Origin: VXYL01 sp965243095 | GTDB taxonomy: Bacteria > Pseudomonadota > Gammaproteobacteria > Pseudomonadales > Azotimanducaceae | Length of the DNA: 64,000 nt | Direction of reading: 5' to 3' | NCBI GenBank assembly: GCA_965243095.1 | Contig: OZ251530.1 | Location: 3,224,001 to 3,288,000, forward strand | Shown here: one piece after another, positions 45,818 through 54,570 of the stretch | Layout: each line of letters starts with the position of its first letter | Position numbering within the stretch: position 1 is the stretch's first letter | The notes under the pieces: model-generated | What the model saw: only the letters and a program-made list of their open reading frames with translations | The model's database searches: none | What the model was told of the DNA's origin: nothing | Program-made: the position numbers and the translations under genes

Positions 45818-46587
45818 AGCGCCGGCGCGGTGCAACGACGAGGCAACGTGCCGGCCGGCGTCGCCAACCGCTCGCCGAGGTCGCCCCGGACGGACGGCCG
45901 GATCCGGGCGTACGCCATGGTTGTTCGCAGCAGCCCACGCGACGCTGGTCTGTTTCGGGGATTTTGCCCCCGGGACCCCCTTTGGGATCACGGTGTGCTT
46001 GTCGTGGCTGTTTGAGCCTTGAACCGCCTGTTGCCAGATGCGACGCCCCCGTCGGCGGGTTTGAGCGTTGACTTGCAATTGCCGAACGAATATGTCGTTC
46101 ACTCGCCAAAATCGCTTGCCCCGACTCGCGGCCGGCAAGGCCGGTGACAATGCGCCACCGCTAGGCGCGAACAGCCACTCTGGCACGGTATTCATGCGGG
46201 CAGTTTAGGGTTGCTGCCAGCCATCGACAAGGCGGGCGGCATCCGGACATCCGCGCCGCGAAGCGGGTGGTACGGTGGTGGTGGTGCCCCGCCAACTCCG
46301 GCAGAGCCCCCGTGTCCTTCGCTGTGCAATTTGCGATTGTCAGCAACATCGCAATTGGGAATCGTGTGCAGCGTGTTGCAGGTCGTACTCCAAGATGGGA
46401 CAAAGTGGAGAAGCAATGGGGTCGCCGCGTAGCGGATGTCCTAGCGTCGCATGTCCCAAATGCTGGACAACGGGACACCAAGGCGGGTTCGAGCACCGTT
46501 CTACACGCGCCCGCCTCCGCACCCAACCTGGTCAACAGGCTGCGCCGTCGGGCCCGCGTCGCACTTCGGCTGGCCGAGATGCCGCTG
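45818..46587. other. Non-coding or decayed stretch
   Basis: About 770 bp between the membrane-protein gene and the ABC-exporter fragment. Frames are open on both strands (including an N-terminal extension of the membrane protein to 46195) but no motif, start signal or family resemblance is seen. It may hold the divergent promoters for the neighbouring genes. Confidence 0.45.
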
Positions 46588-46672
46588 ACACCAGCGGCAG
46601 GTACACCGCGGCCAGCAGGAGGTTGCGCACCGAGACGCGGCACATGGTGCGCGTGAGCTGACCGAAATCGCG
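46588..46672 (-). pseudogene. Duplicated ~85-bp fragment of the ABC exporter gene
   Basis: This stretch matches 49504-49588 inside the exporter gene at about 80 of 85 positions and encodes the same peptide (RDFGQLTRTM[C/Y]RVSVRN, then LLLAAVYLPLV) on the same strand. Flanking sequence does not match, so it is an isolated fragment, not a full duplicate. It lies just upstream of a truncated TonB receptor, in a scrambled region. Confidence 0.8.
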
Positions 46673-46828
46673 CACGGGCACCTGCCCGTTCAGGCTCACT
46701 TCGGTATTGGAAACGACAGCGATCGAGTCAGCGGCTGATTGAACGCACGCAAACAGGTTTGCAATTGCCAACTGTTCACATTTTCATTACTCTTTGCGCG
46801 TTTTTCTGGACTGCCGAGGACACGACCC

Positions 46829-47692
46829 ATGCCGCGCCACCCCTTGCCGTGCCTTGCTACGGCTTTCGCCTTGTGCGTCGCCGGCGCCGAATACGACGAC
46901 GAGGACGAGCACGTCATGCAGATCACCATCGTCGGCGTGGCGGAGGATCTGCATCGGGTTGAAGGCGCCGTCCACATCTTGGACGCCGAGGCGCTCGCCC
47001 GGCTCGCGTACACCGACGTGCAGCGCATCCTGCGCAGTGTGCCCGGCGTGTCCATCCAAGTGGAGGACGGCTTCGGGCTGCGGCCGAACATCGGCATCCG
47101 CGGCACCGCTACCGAGCGCAGCGGGCGCATCACCCTGCTGGAGGATGGCGTGTTGATCGCCCCGGCGCCCTACTCCGCACCGGCCGCCTACTACTTCCCC
47201 ACGGCGGGCCGGATGGCGGGATTCGAGGTGTTGAAAGGCCCGTCCGCCATCACGCAAGGGCCGTACACCGTCGGCGGCGCGCTCAACATGATCTCCACGC
47301 CGATTCCGGCGGAGCGGGCCGGGCGGTTGTTCGTCGAGATGGGCACACACGCCACGCACCGCCTGCACGCCACCCACGGCGGCACCAGCGGCGGCTTCGG
47401 CTATCTGTTGGAGACGCACCAGTGGTTTTCGGACGGCTACCAGTCCGTGGACCGGGGCGGTGCGTCCGGGCTCGACGTGCGCGACTACACGCTGAAGCTG
47501 GCGTACGAAAAGGCCATGCACCAAGTGGAATTGAAGCTGCAACTCGCGGAACAGACATCCAACCAAAGCTACCTCGGGCTCACGGACGTCGACTTCCGCG
47601 CCGATCCGGACCGGCGCTACGGCCTCTCGGCCCTGGATCAAATCGACACCCACCACGAGCAAGCCATCTTCGCGACGGCGATCCGCGACTGA
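46829..47692 (+). pseudogene. 5' half of a TonB-dependent (FecA-like) receptor, truncated
   Basis: From the ATG at 46829 (MPRHPLPCLATAFALCVAGA signal) the frame encodes a receptor plug (VQRILRSVPGVSIQVEDGFG, RPNIGIRGTATERSGRITLL, GRMAGFEVLKGPSAITQG, GGALNMISTPIP) and the first barrel strands, then stops after ~287 residues. Receptors of this type are 650-800 residues, so more than half of the barrel is missing. The sequence runs directly into a YaaW-like gene fragment at ~47690, so a deletion or recombination joined the two. Not expected to form a working receptor. Confidence 0.8.
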
Positions 47693-48407
47693 CGGAAGAG
47701 TTGACCGACGAGGCCCGCTACGTCGCGCTTTCCCCTGACCACCACGCGTACTGGGATCTGATCGCAGCCGAGTTCGTAGAGTTCGGCAGCCACACGTTCG
47801 GCTCGCGCAAGAGCTACCGCGAGATTCTCTGCAACGTCTGCGACAAACTGAAGGTCAATTACAACCACAGCGCCCCATCGAACTCATTGAAGAAGGTCTG
47901 CTGTGGCGAATATTGACCGCCAGGGTTGAAAACATGACGGACGAGGAGCTACGTAGTTTGATCGAAGAGCTTCGTCTTCCAGTCCCACCGGGCGCTACCG
48001 CAACGGCAGTGGTAGCCGCGTTGCAGACCTTGATCAGGACGGGCGGATTCCAAATCTACAAGATTGCCGTCATCTTGCTTTTTTCCATAGCCAAGGCTTT
48101 TGGTCTCATACTTCCCTTTGTCGCTTACACGACGTTGACGCGAACGATGGGCATATTCGCTGGGCCGGTTGGATGGATCGCTACGACATTGTTGACGGCT
48201 GTACAACTGGCCGGGCCAGCGTATCGCGTGGCTGTTCCCGCAACCCTAACGATCGCCTGCCTCCGGGCGAAGCACAGGCACGAGCGAGACGACGCGCCAG
48301 ACGACGGGCCAGACGATCCAGACGACGACCATCCGGAAGTGGAGGAGGTTAGCTGCCTGCCTGCCGCCAGCGCGCTCCCGACTGCCACCGAGCGAAACGA
48401 ACGCTAG
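47690..48407 (+). pseudogene. YaaW/DUF3944-like protein, 5'-truncated and frameshifted
   Basis: A first piece (TDEARYVALSPDHHAYWDLI, then AAEFVEFGSHTF and YREILCNVCDKLKVNYNHS) continues, after a one-base shift near the CCCC at ~47874, into PIELIEEGLLWRILTARVENMTDEELR and the C-terminal part from 47913 (FAGPVGWIATTLLTAVQLAG, then PAYRVAVPATLTIACLR). Together they resemble E. coli YaaW (AELQ-FGG, Y-R-AILLDVS-RLKL, GSAYRVTIPAVLQIACLR). The 5' end is missing at the junction with the TonB receptor fragment. The 3' part has two hydrophobic helices and an acidic Asp-rich tail. Function of the family is unclear; this copy is likely dead. Confidence 0.7.
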
Positions 48408-48414
48408 CGCACCG

Positions 48415-50328
48415 TCAGCCAATGTCGCCGCCGTGCGGTGCCTCCGCCGGCCACCCCTTGGTCGCCTCGTTCAAGCTCTGCTGGCGGTGCAGGGTGGCGT
48501 AGTGGCCGTCCGCCGCCAGCAAGGTGGCGTGGTCGCCGGTCTCCACGATGCGGCCGCCATCGACCACGATGATGCGCGTGGCGTTGCGGATGGTGGATAG
48601 GCGGTGGGCGATGACGAAGCTGATGCGGCCTTGCAGCACGAACTTGAGGCCCTGCTGGATCTTCCGCTCGGTCTCGGTGTCCACCGATGAGGTGGCTTCG
48701 TCCATGACGAGGATCTGCGGCTCGGCCAGGATGGCGCGGGCGAAGGAGACCAGCTGCTTCTGTCCGGCGGAAAGGCGGCCGCCGCCCTCGCCCACCTCGG
48801 TGTCGTAGCCGCGCTCCATCTCCATTATGAAGTCGTGGGCGCCGGCCAGCTTGGCGCACCACTCCACCTCTTCGTCGCTGGCCTCCAAGCGCCCGTAGCG
48901 GATGTTCTCGCGCACCGAGCCGCTGAACACGTGCGCGTTCTGCAGCACCATGCCGAGGTTCGATTGCAGCCAGTGCAGGCTGCGCGAGCGGTAGTCCACG
49001 CCGTCGATCAGCACCTGCCCGGCGGTAGGTTCGTAGAACCGGCAGATGATGTTCACCAGCGTGCTCTTGCCGCCGCCGGTGGGGCCGACGATGGCGATGG
49101 TCTCGTCCATGCCCACGCGCAGGTTGATGTCGCGCAGCACCGGGTTCGCGTTTTGGTAGGCGAAGCCCACGCCGCGCAGTTCGATTTCGGTGATGCGCTC
49201 CGGGCCGCCGTCGATGGCCGTCCGCGCACCCGACGGGCGCTCCTGCTCGGTGGCGATGGCGGCCAGCACGGCATCCGAATCGCCGATCTCCGGCGTCGCG
49301 TCGATCAGCGACAACACCCGCTCGGCAGCCGCCTGCGCCATCTGCATCTCGGCGAACCATTGGCCGATGGTCTCCACCGGCTCGAAGAAGTGCCGCACGA
49401 ACATCATGAAGGCGATCAGGGTGCCTACGCCCACCGTGCCCACGAGCAGCATCGAACCGCCCGCCGCCAGCGCCATGTTCGTGGCCAAGGCGGCGAGCAG
49501 CAGCACCAGCGGCAGGTACACCGCGGCCAGCAGGAGGTTGCGCACGGAGACGCGGTACATGGTGCGCGTGAGCTGGCCGAAGTCCCGCGCGTTCGCCTGT
49601 TCGCGCACGAACGCCTTGCTGGTGAGCACACCCATGATGGATTCGTTGTAGGCGCCGGTGATGCGCGAGTTCGTGCTGCGCACGAGACGCGCCGTGGTCA
49701 GGATGCGCTTGCGGAACTTGGCGGACACCCAAGCCACTATCGGCATGACGATCAGCGCCACCAGCGCCAGCCGCCAGTTCATCACGAACATCGCCACCGC
49801 GAAGCCGAGCATGGTCGTGGCGCTCCACACCACGTCCAACAGCGCCCACGCGAGAATGTCCGTGAGGCGGTTGCAGTCCGCGGTCAGGCGCGCCAGCAGC
49901 CAGCCGCTGGAGCGTTGGTCGTAGTAGGAGAACGACAGGCGCTGCAAGTTGGCGAACGCCTGCCGGCGGATGTCGTGGCTGGTGAACGCCTGGATCTTGC
50001 CGGAGAACGCGATCAAGCCCACCACCGCCGTCGCCATGACGAGGTTGCAGACGAGGTAGAGGCCGCCCCACCACGCGAAGGACGCGCCCATGCCGTTCGC
50101 CTCCACGTCGTCCACCACCCACTTGGCGATCAACGGGTACACGGGTTCCAAGAGCGCGGTGGCGAACGCCACGCCCAGCAGCGCCGCCAGCTCCTTCTTG
50201 TACACGAAGGCGTAGCCGAGCAGCCGCTTCCACAGATCGAGCTGCAGGCCGTCGGCCGCGGCGGCGTCGTCGAAGCCGTCGCCGGTGTCCACGTCCGCGC
50301 CCAGCACTTCCGCTTCCGCTTCCGCCAC
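48415..50328 (-). CDS. ABC exporter half-transporter, catalytically canonical subunit (MdlB/MsbA-like)
   Basis: The 637-residue protein has six TM helices then an ATPase domain: Walker A (GPTGGGKSTLVN), signature (LSAGQKQLVSFARAIL), Walker B with a catalytic Glu (ILVMDEATSSVD), and the H-loop (FVIAHRLST). It follows the other half-transporter by two bases; GTG at 50328 has GGAGGT upstream. The pair resembles heterodimeric exporters such as MdlAB or TM287/288, which export lipids or drugs; substrate unknown. A Glu/Asp-rich ~40-residue leader precedes the first TM helix. Confidence 0.93.
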   Translation of the reverse strand: MAEAEAEVLGADVDTGDGFDDAAAADGLQLDLWKRLLGYAFVYKKELAALLGVAFATALLEPVYPLIAKWVVDDVEANGMGASFAWWGGLYLVCNLVMATAVVGLIAFSGKIQAFTSHDIRRQAFANLQRLSFSYYDQRSSGWLLARLTADCNRLTDILAWALLDVVWSATTMLGFAVAMFVMNWRLALVALIVMPIVAWVSAKFRKRILTTARLVRSTNSRITGAYNESIMGVLTSKAFVREQANARDFGQLTRTMYRVSVRNLLLAAVYLPLVLLLAALATNMALAAGGSMLLVGTVGVGTLIAFMMFVRHFFEPVETIGQWFAEMQMAQAAAERVLSLIDATPEIGDSDAVLAAIATEQERPSGARTAIDGGPERITEIELRGVGFAYQNANPVLRDINLRVGMDETIAIVGPTGGGKSTLVNIICRFYEPTAGQVLIDGVDYRSRSLHWLQSNLGMVLQNAHVFSGSVRENIRYGRLEASDEEVEWCAKLAGAHDFIMEMERGYDTEVGEGGGRLSAGQKQLVSFARAILAEPQILVMDEATSSVDTETERKIQQGLKFVLQGRISFVIAHRLSTIRNATRIIVVDGGRIVETGDHATLLAADGHYATLHRQQSLNEATKGWPAEAPHGGDIG

Positions 50329-50330
50329 CT

Positions 50331-52172
50331 TTACATACCTCCGCTGGTTGCCGGGACGTGGCGCGGCGCATCCGGCGCGTCCACCAGCCCCTGTATTTCG
50401 CACAATCGGCGGTACGGGCCCGGCGCCGCCGCGAGTTCCTCGTGAACGCCGTCCTGCACCAGCCGCCCGCGCTCCATCACCAGAATGCGGTCCGCGTGTT
50501 GCACGGAAGAAAGGCGATGCGCGATCACCAGCGTGGTTTGGCGCCCGCGCCGGCGCGCCAAAGCGTCCAAGATGCGCCGCTCGGTCACCGTGTCCACGGC
50601 GGAGAGCGAATCATCCAAAACCAGGATCGGCGGATTCTTCAGCAGCGCCCGCGCCAGCGCCAACCGCTGCCGCTGGCCGCCCGACAGCGTCACCCCGCGT
50701 TCGCCCACGCGGGTCTGGTAGCCGCTGGGGAACCCGCCAATGGCCTCGGCGATGTCCGCTTCCCGCGCCGCGGCGACGATCTCCTCGTCCGGCGCGTCCG
50801 GCCGCGCCACGCGCAGATTGTCCGCGATGGTGCGTGAATACAGGAACGGATCCTGCATCACCACGCCCATCTGATCGCGCAGCCAGCGCCGATCCACCTC
50901 GCGCGCATCCAAGCCGTCCACCAGAATGCGGCCTTGGTGGATCGGGTACAGGCGCATGAGCAGCCGCACCAGCGTGGACTTGCCCGAACCCGGTGGCCCG
51001 ACGATGCCCACGGTTTGCCCGGCCGGAATGTGTACCGAGAAATCCACCACCGCGGCCCGATCCGGCTTGTAGCCGGCGCGCACCGCGTCGAAGGCGATGG
51101 CGCCGCTGGCGCGGGCGATGGGCGGCGCGGGTTCGCGGCTCTCCTCCTCGGCTTCCAGAATGTGGCGGATGCGCCCCAGCGCCACCACCGCCTTGCCGGA
51201 ATCCGTGAGCACCTCGCCGAGCCGCCGCACCGGCCAGATCACCTGCGAGACCAAGCTGACGAACACGAACAACTCGCCAACGGTGATGCCGCCCCGGGCC
51301 ATGAACGCGCTGCCGACGATCAGCACCAGCCCGATCTGCGAGAGGCAGAACAAATCGCTCAAGCCCCAGTAGGCGGCTTCCAGCCGATTGACGCCGTAGA
51401 GCTTGTCGCGATAGGCGATGCTGCGCGCCCCGAACCGCTCTTGCTCGTGCTCTTGGCGAGCGAAGGCGCGTACCACGCGAATGCCGGTGAGGTTTTCCTG
51501 CAACACCGCGGTCATCGCGCCCTCGGCCTCGTCCGCGGCTTGGAAGCGCCGCCGCACCCGCGAGAAGAACAGGAAAGCGCCGAGCGCCAGGAACGGCATC
51601 AGACACACCCCAACCGACGCCAAGAACACATCGCGCGCGAACAGCAACGGCGCCATCACCGCCAAGAGCAACACGGTGCGTCCGATCTCCACCACCTGCG
51701 AAGAAAGAAACATGCGCACCGTCTCCACATCCGAACTGCACCGCTGCACCAAGTCGCCCGTGTCCGCGTTGTCGAAAAACGCCGCCGGCAGGTTGTGCAG
51801 CCGCAAATACAGCGCATCCCGCACCCGCCGCGCCAAGGATTCGGACGCCACCGCCGCCCAACGCCCGCGCAAGTACAGAAACACGGCTCCGACGCCGGTA
51901 ACCAGCACCGCGGCCACAGCGGAAACCGCCAAGTAGGCGAGGAACCGATCCGCCTCGTCGAAGCCGTCGACCAGCCAAGCCAACGGCGCGATGGCGAACG
52001 TGAGGTCGCGCCGCGTCACCACGTCCAAGGCGTGCCCGGCAATCACCGGCGCGCCCAACATGCACACGTTGGCCAGCGCGATGGCCACCACCGCGGCGCC
52101 GTAGCGCAGGCGCTGCCCGCGGGTGAGGCGCCAAAGACCGTGCGATTTGGAGCGATGGGTGGTTGGCTGCAT
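50331..52172 (-). CDS. ABC exporter half-transporter with a degenerate catalytic site (MdlA-like)
   Basis: The 613-residue partner has six TM helices and an ATPase with Walker A (GPPGSGKSTLVRLL), signature (LSGGQRQRLALARALL) and Walker B reading ILVLDDSLSAVD, where Asp replaces the catalytic Glu, as in E. coli MdlA. One of the two composite ATP sites is therefore expected to be non-hydrolytic. It is first in the two-gene operon. The gap upstream (52173-52629) holds no gene. Confidence 0.93.
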   Translation of the reverse strand: MQPTTHRSKSHGLWRLTRGQRLRYGAAVVAIALANVCMLGAPVIAGHALDVVTRRDLTFAIAPLAWLVDGFDEADRFLAYLAVSAVAAVLVTGVGAVFLYLRGRWAAVASESLARRVRDALYLRLHNLPAAFFDNADTGDLVQRCSSDVETVRMFLSSQVVEIGRTVLLLAVMAPLLFARDVFLASVGVCLMPFLALGAFLFFSRVRRRFQAADEAEGAMTAVLQENLTGIRVVRAFARQEHEQERFGARSIAYRDKLYGVNRLEAAYWGLSDLFCLSQIGLVLIVGSAFMARGGITVGELFVFVSLVSQVIWPVRRLGEVLTDSGKAVVALGRIRHILEAEEESREPAPPIARASGAIAFDAVRAGYKPDRAAVVDFSVHIPAGQTVGIVGPPGSGKSTLVRLLMRLYPIHQGRILVDGLDAREVDRRWLRDQMGVVMQDPFLYSRTIADNLRVARPDAPDEEIVAAAREADIAEAIGGFPSGYQTRVGERGVTLSGGQRQRLALARALLKNPPILVLDDSLSAVDTVTERRILDALARRRGRQTTLVIAHRLSSVQHADRILVMERGRLVQDGVHEELAAAPGPYRRLCEIQGLVDAPDAPRHVPATSGGM

Positions 52173-52583
52173 GGCCTCTCAAGTTCCTATGCGGCGTCTC
52201 GCGATCAAGCGTCTTGCCGCGGCGAGTGCGGCGTCTTTTCGTCGGCGGGGACTACCCCGCTCGGCAAACGAAGCAACGCCAAGCCGCAACGCCTTCGCCG
52301 GCGCGGCTCCGTCAACTTCGCAATTGGGTGTGCGACCCGGAAGGGCCGCGGCTAAGCCGCGAAAAAACCCGTCCAAGCCGCCGCAACCGGCGCTCTTTTG
52401 GCGTCGAAACGCATGGGAATCTCCGTTGGCGCAAACGCTTGCGACGACGCACCATGCGCCGCCACAACCGTGGCAAGGCGGCGCATCATACGCCAGCGCA
52501 GCCCAATTGCAACTCGATTTGCAGCAAGCGACGCCAACACCACCACCGCATCGTCGCCACCATGGCGGATTGCATCCCGCTGC

Positions 52584-52595
52584 GATACCGGTATC
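52584..52595. promoter_or_regulatory. 12-bp palindrome, possible toxin-antitoxin operator
   Basis: GATACCGGTATC is a perfect palindrome 34 bases upstream of the antitoxin GTG. FitA/VapB ribbon-helix-helix antitoxins repress their own promoter by binding such sites. No clear -35/-10 pair was identified, so the role is inferred. Confidence 0.4.
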
Positions 52596-52629
52596 ATGCG
52601 CGGGTGTTGCCAACTTGCGGGAGACCTTT

Positions 52630-52854
52630 GTGCCGAGCCTGCTATTGCGGGCATTGCCGCCCGACATCCACCGTGCGCTGAAACGACGAGCGTCGTTGAA
52701 TGGCCGCTCGCTTCAGCGCGAGGTGCATTCCATCCTCCGCGATGCGGTAGGCGACGCGTCGGACTCGCGCCTGGACGCTCCCGCCTTGCACGTCTCCAAC
52801 GCTCCGATGGTTGGCAAAGTCGGGCGGGAGGAGATCTACCGCGATGGCCGATGA
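52630..52854 (+). CDS. FitA/VapB-like ribbon-helix-helix antitoxin
   Basis: The 74-residue protein (LLLRALPPDIHRALKRRASL, NGRSLQREVHSIL) is an Arc/MetJ-type DNA-binding antitoxin, with a C-terminal tail (VGKVGREEIYRDGR) likely to thread the PIN-toxin active site. GTG at 52630 has GGGAG six bases upstream. Its stop overlaps the PIN gene by 11 bases, the usual antitoxin-first arrangement. Confidence 0.8.
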   Translation: MPSLLLRALPPDIHRALKRRASLNGRSLQREVHSILRDAVGDASDSRLDAPALHVSNAPMVGKVGREEIYRDGR

Positions 52855-53359
52855 CGCACTGCCAGAAGGCGGCGAGGCCGTTGGCACCAGCCCGTCGGCA
52901 GGCGCCGAAGCTCCTTTGTCCTCTATTCTGGACACCAACATTCTCGTGTCGGCCACGGCTTCCCAACGCCGGCTGCATTTGGCCGCGCAAAATGTAGTCC
53001 AGTGGCCCACCTTGGGCCGGCAGACCTACGTGAGCGGCCAGATACTTCGCGAGTACTTGGTGGTGGCAACACGCCCGTTGGAGTCGAACGGCTTGGCTCT
53101 TGCGTGTGCGGACGCCGTCGCGAACGTCTCGGTGTTTCGCTCGCTGCTGCACTGCCTTGAAGAAAACGATCAAGTGCAAGAGAAGCTCGCCGAATTGGTG
53201 CGAACGCATGAATGCAGGGGCGTCCTCATTCACGATGCGAACATCGTGGCAACGGCGCTGACGCATCACATTCCGGCGATTGTCACGGAGAATCCAGGGG
53301 ACTTTCGCAGGTTCGCCGACCTCGTTGAGGTAGTGCCCCTCGTTTCAGTCGCCCACTGA
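52844..53359 (+). CDS. PIN-domain toxin (VapC/FitB-like RNase)
   Basis: The 171-residue protein has the PIN acidic residues: D30 in ILDTNILV, E70 in GQILREYLVV, an Asp in LIHDANIVATAL, and a C-terminal TENPGDFRRF. VapC/FitB toxins cut tRNA or rRNA when released from their antitoxin. A ~25-residue N-terminal extension (MADDALPEGGEAVG…) is unusual and may be removed by using a later start. It is coupled to the upstream antitoxin. Confidence 0.82.
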   Translation: MADDALPEGGEAVGTSPSAGAEAPLSSILDTNILVSATASQRRLHLAAQNVVQWPTLGRQTYVSGQILREYLVVATRPLESNGLALACADAVANVSVFRSLLHCLEENDQVQEKLAELVRTHECRGVLIHDANIVATALTHHIPAIVTENPGDFRRFADLVEVVPLVSVAH

Positions 53360-53424
53360 CGGCGTGTTGCGGCGTTTGCGGAAGCGCACCCGGTGGCGGC
53401 ATGGCGAACGCCGACGACGTCAAA

Positions 53425-53585
53425 AAAGTGACCGCAAGGAAATGCGCAGCCGCCACTTGCCCCTGCCAACGCCCAACGCGCCGGCAAGGCCGACGCCCTG
53501 CCCCGTCTCCAGTCCCCGCGCCGCGTAGTCTCTCGCCGACCGCGCCGGCACCGTCACCCGCTTGCCGCCTTCCAAGCCACCCTGC
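53425..53585 (-). pseudogene. Orphan fragment of the metallopeptidase C-terminal repeat domain
   Basis: The minus strand reads LEGGKRVTVPARSARDYAAR, GLETGQGVGLAGALG and GRGKWRLRISL, matching the module end at 25 kb (AAALETGNAEGLSGALGDGQ, GKWRLHV). No complete gene surrounds it. It is debris of a second secreted protein of this kind, between the PIN toxin and the restriction gene. Confidence 0.65.
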
Positions 53586-53595
53586 GCGAGGTCGC

Positions 53596-54570
53596 TTACG
53601 ATCCTTCTGGCACACGGAAAGTGGCAATCGGCACCTTTCGACCGAGTTTCCGGGTGATGCTCTCCAACGTGGGGATGTGGGGCGTGCCGAGCAACTCCAA
53701 CCAGCAGGCCCGTGCGCCGCTAGCGGCTCGGATGGGGCCGGAGTAAAGGGCAACCGGCCGCGCCAAGTTCGAGACCAACATGTTGACCTCGCCCGGCGTC
53801 CAGTCCGGTGCGCTTAGCGCGTCCAGCGGTAGCGCGGTGTTGGTGCGGATGTAATCCACCAAGCGATCCTGAACTACCCAGATCGTTCGCCCGCCCCAAC
53901 TGTTGGCCGCTTCGGATTTCGCGATCATCTGCGAAGCCATCCTCGCCCATACCTGCCGCACGTTGACGCCCGGCGCTTCCACGGGATCTGTAACGGGCGT
54001 GTGGGCGAATACGACGGCGCGGCGGAAAGCGCCTTGAATGTCCGTGCCTCGGGATCGGTTTCCGCCGGAGGTCGAGCAGGTCATCACCTCTACGACTATC
54101 GGAGCGGCGCCGGGTCTGGTGCCGCGCAGCACATAGTCCAACCGATAGTTGAAACGGCCGCCATCGGCGCCGGTCTCCATCAACGACACTTCCGTCCAAA
54201 CGGAGATCTCCTCGTCGGGTTCAAAGCCTGCGATTGCGAATACTCTGGCCGCGAGTTCGGCTTGGTTTTCGGCCACGCCGCCCGCTCCGAAAGCCAAAAG
54301 GCGTCGCGGGCAGATGGCCCACACGACGTTCTCCCTCGGCAAGCGCACCGAGCAAACACCGCACGGCAGATAGCCTCCTGTCGTCTGGCCGACATCCCGG
54401 TTAAAGAACGGCCCAAGGGCAGCATCGGCCGCCGGAACGCGCGCCATGTCGCGGTTGCCGCCACCATCACAGGTTGTTCGCGTGAAGGGGCACAGGGCGG
54501 TTCTGCAAGCCGCTTGGTCGAAGTTCTCGGCGGCAAGACGTTGGCCATAGAGTTCCTCGACTACAGACAC
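53596..54570 (-). CDS. NotI-like type II restriction endonuclease
   Basis: The 324-residue protein resembles R.NotI: an N-terminal Cys-rich metal-binding region (C27, C34, C70, C73, C87 within ALCPFTRTTC, LPCGVCSVRL, VWAICPRRLL) and a PD-(D/E)XK-type core with D145 (NYRLDYVL) and E161-V-M163 (IVVEVMT). NotI itself has D, E-x-Q at these places. The C-terminal part (WVVQDRLVDYI, CWLELLGTPHIPTLESI) is less familiar. It likely cuts a GC-rich site related to GCGGCCGC, but specificity is not readable. GTG at 54570 overlaps the methyltransferase stop by 10 bases, so both are one operon. Confidence 0.72.
   Translation of the reverse strand: MSVVEELYGQRLAAENFDQAACRTALCPFTRTTCDGGGNRDMARVPAADAALGPFFNRDVGQTTGGYLPCGVCSVRLPRENVVWAICPRRLLAFGAGGVAENQAELAARVFAIAGFEPDEEISVWTEVSLMETGADGGRFNYRLDYVLRGTRPGAAPIVVEVMTCSTSGGNRSRGTDIQGAFRRAVVFAHTPVTDPVEAPGVNVRQVWARMASQMIAKSEAANSWGGRTIWVVQDRLVDYIRTNTALPLDALSAPDWTPGEVNMLVSNLARPVALYSGPIRAASGARACWLELLGTPHIPTLESITRKLGRKVPIATFRVPEGS

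Noticed and set aside
45818..46195. N-terminal extension of the DUF6311-like protein
   Set aside because: The extra ~126 residues are basic and not membrane-like; homology-like features begin just after 45817.
52360..52380. Hairpin CGCGGC-TAA-GCCGCG followed by an A-run
   Set aside because: The A-run is on the wrong side for an intrinsic terminator on either strand relative to neighbouring genes.
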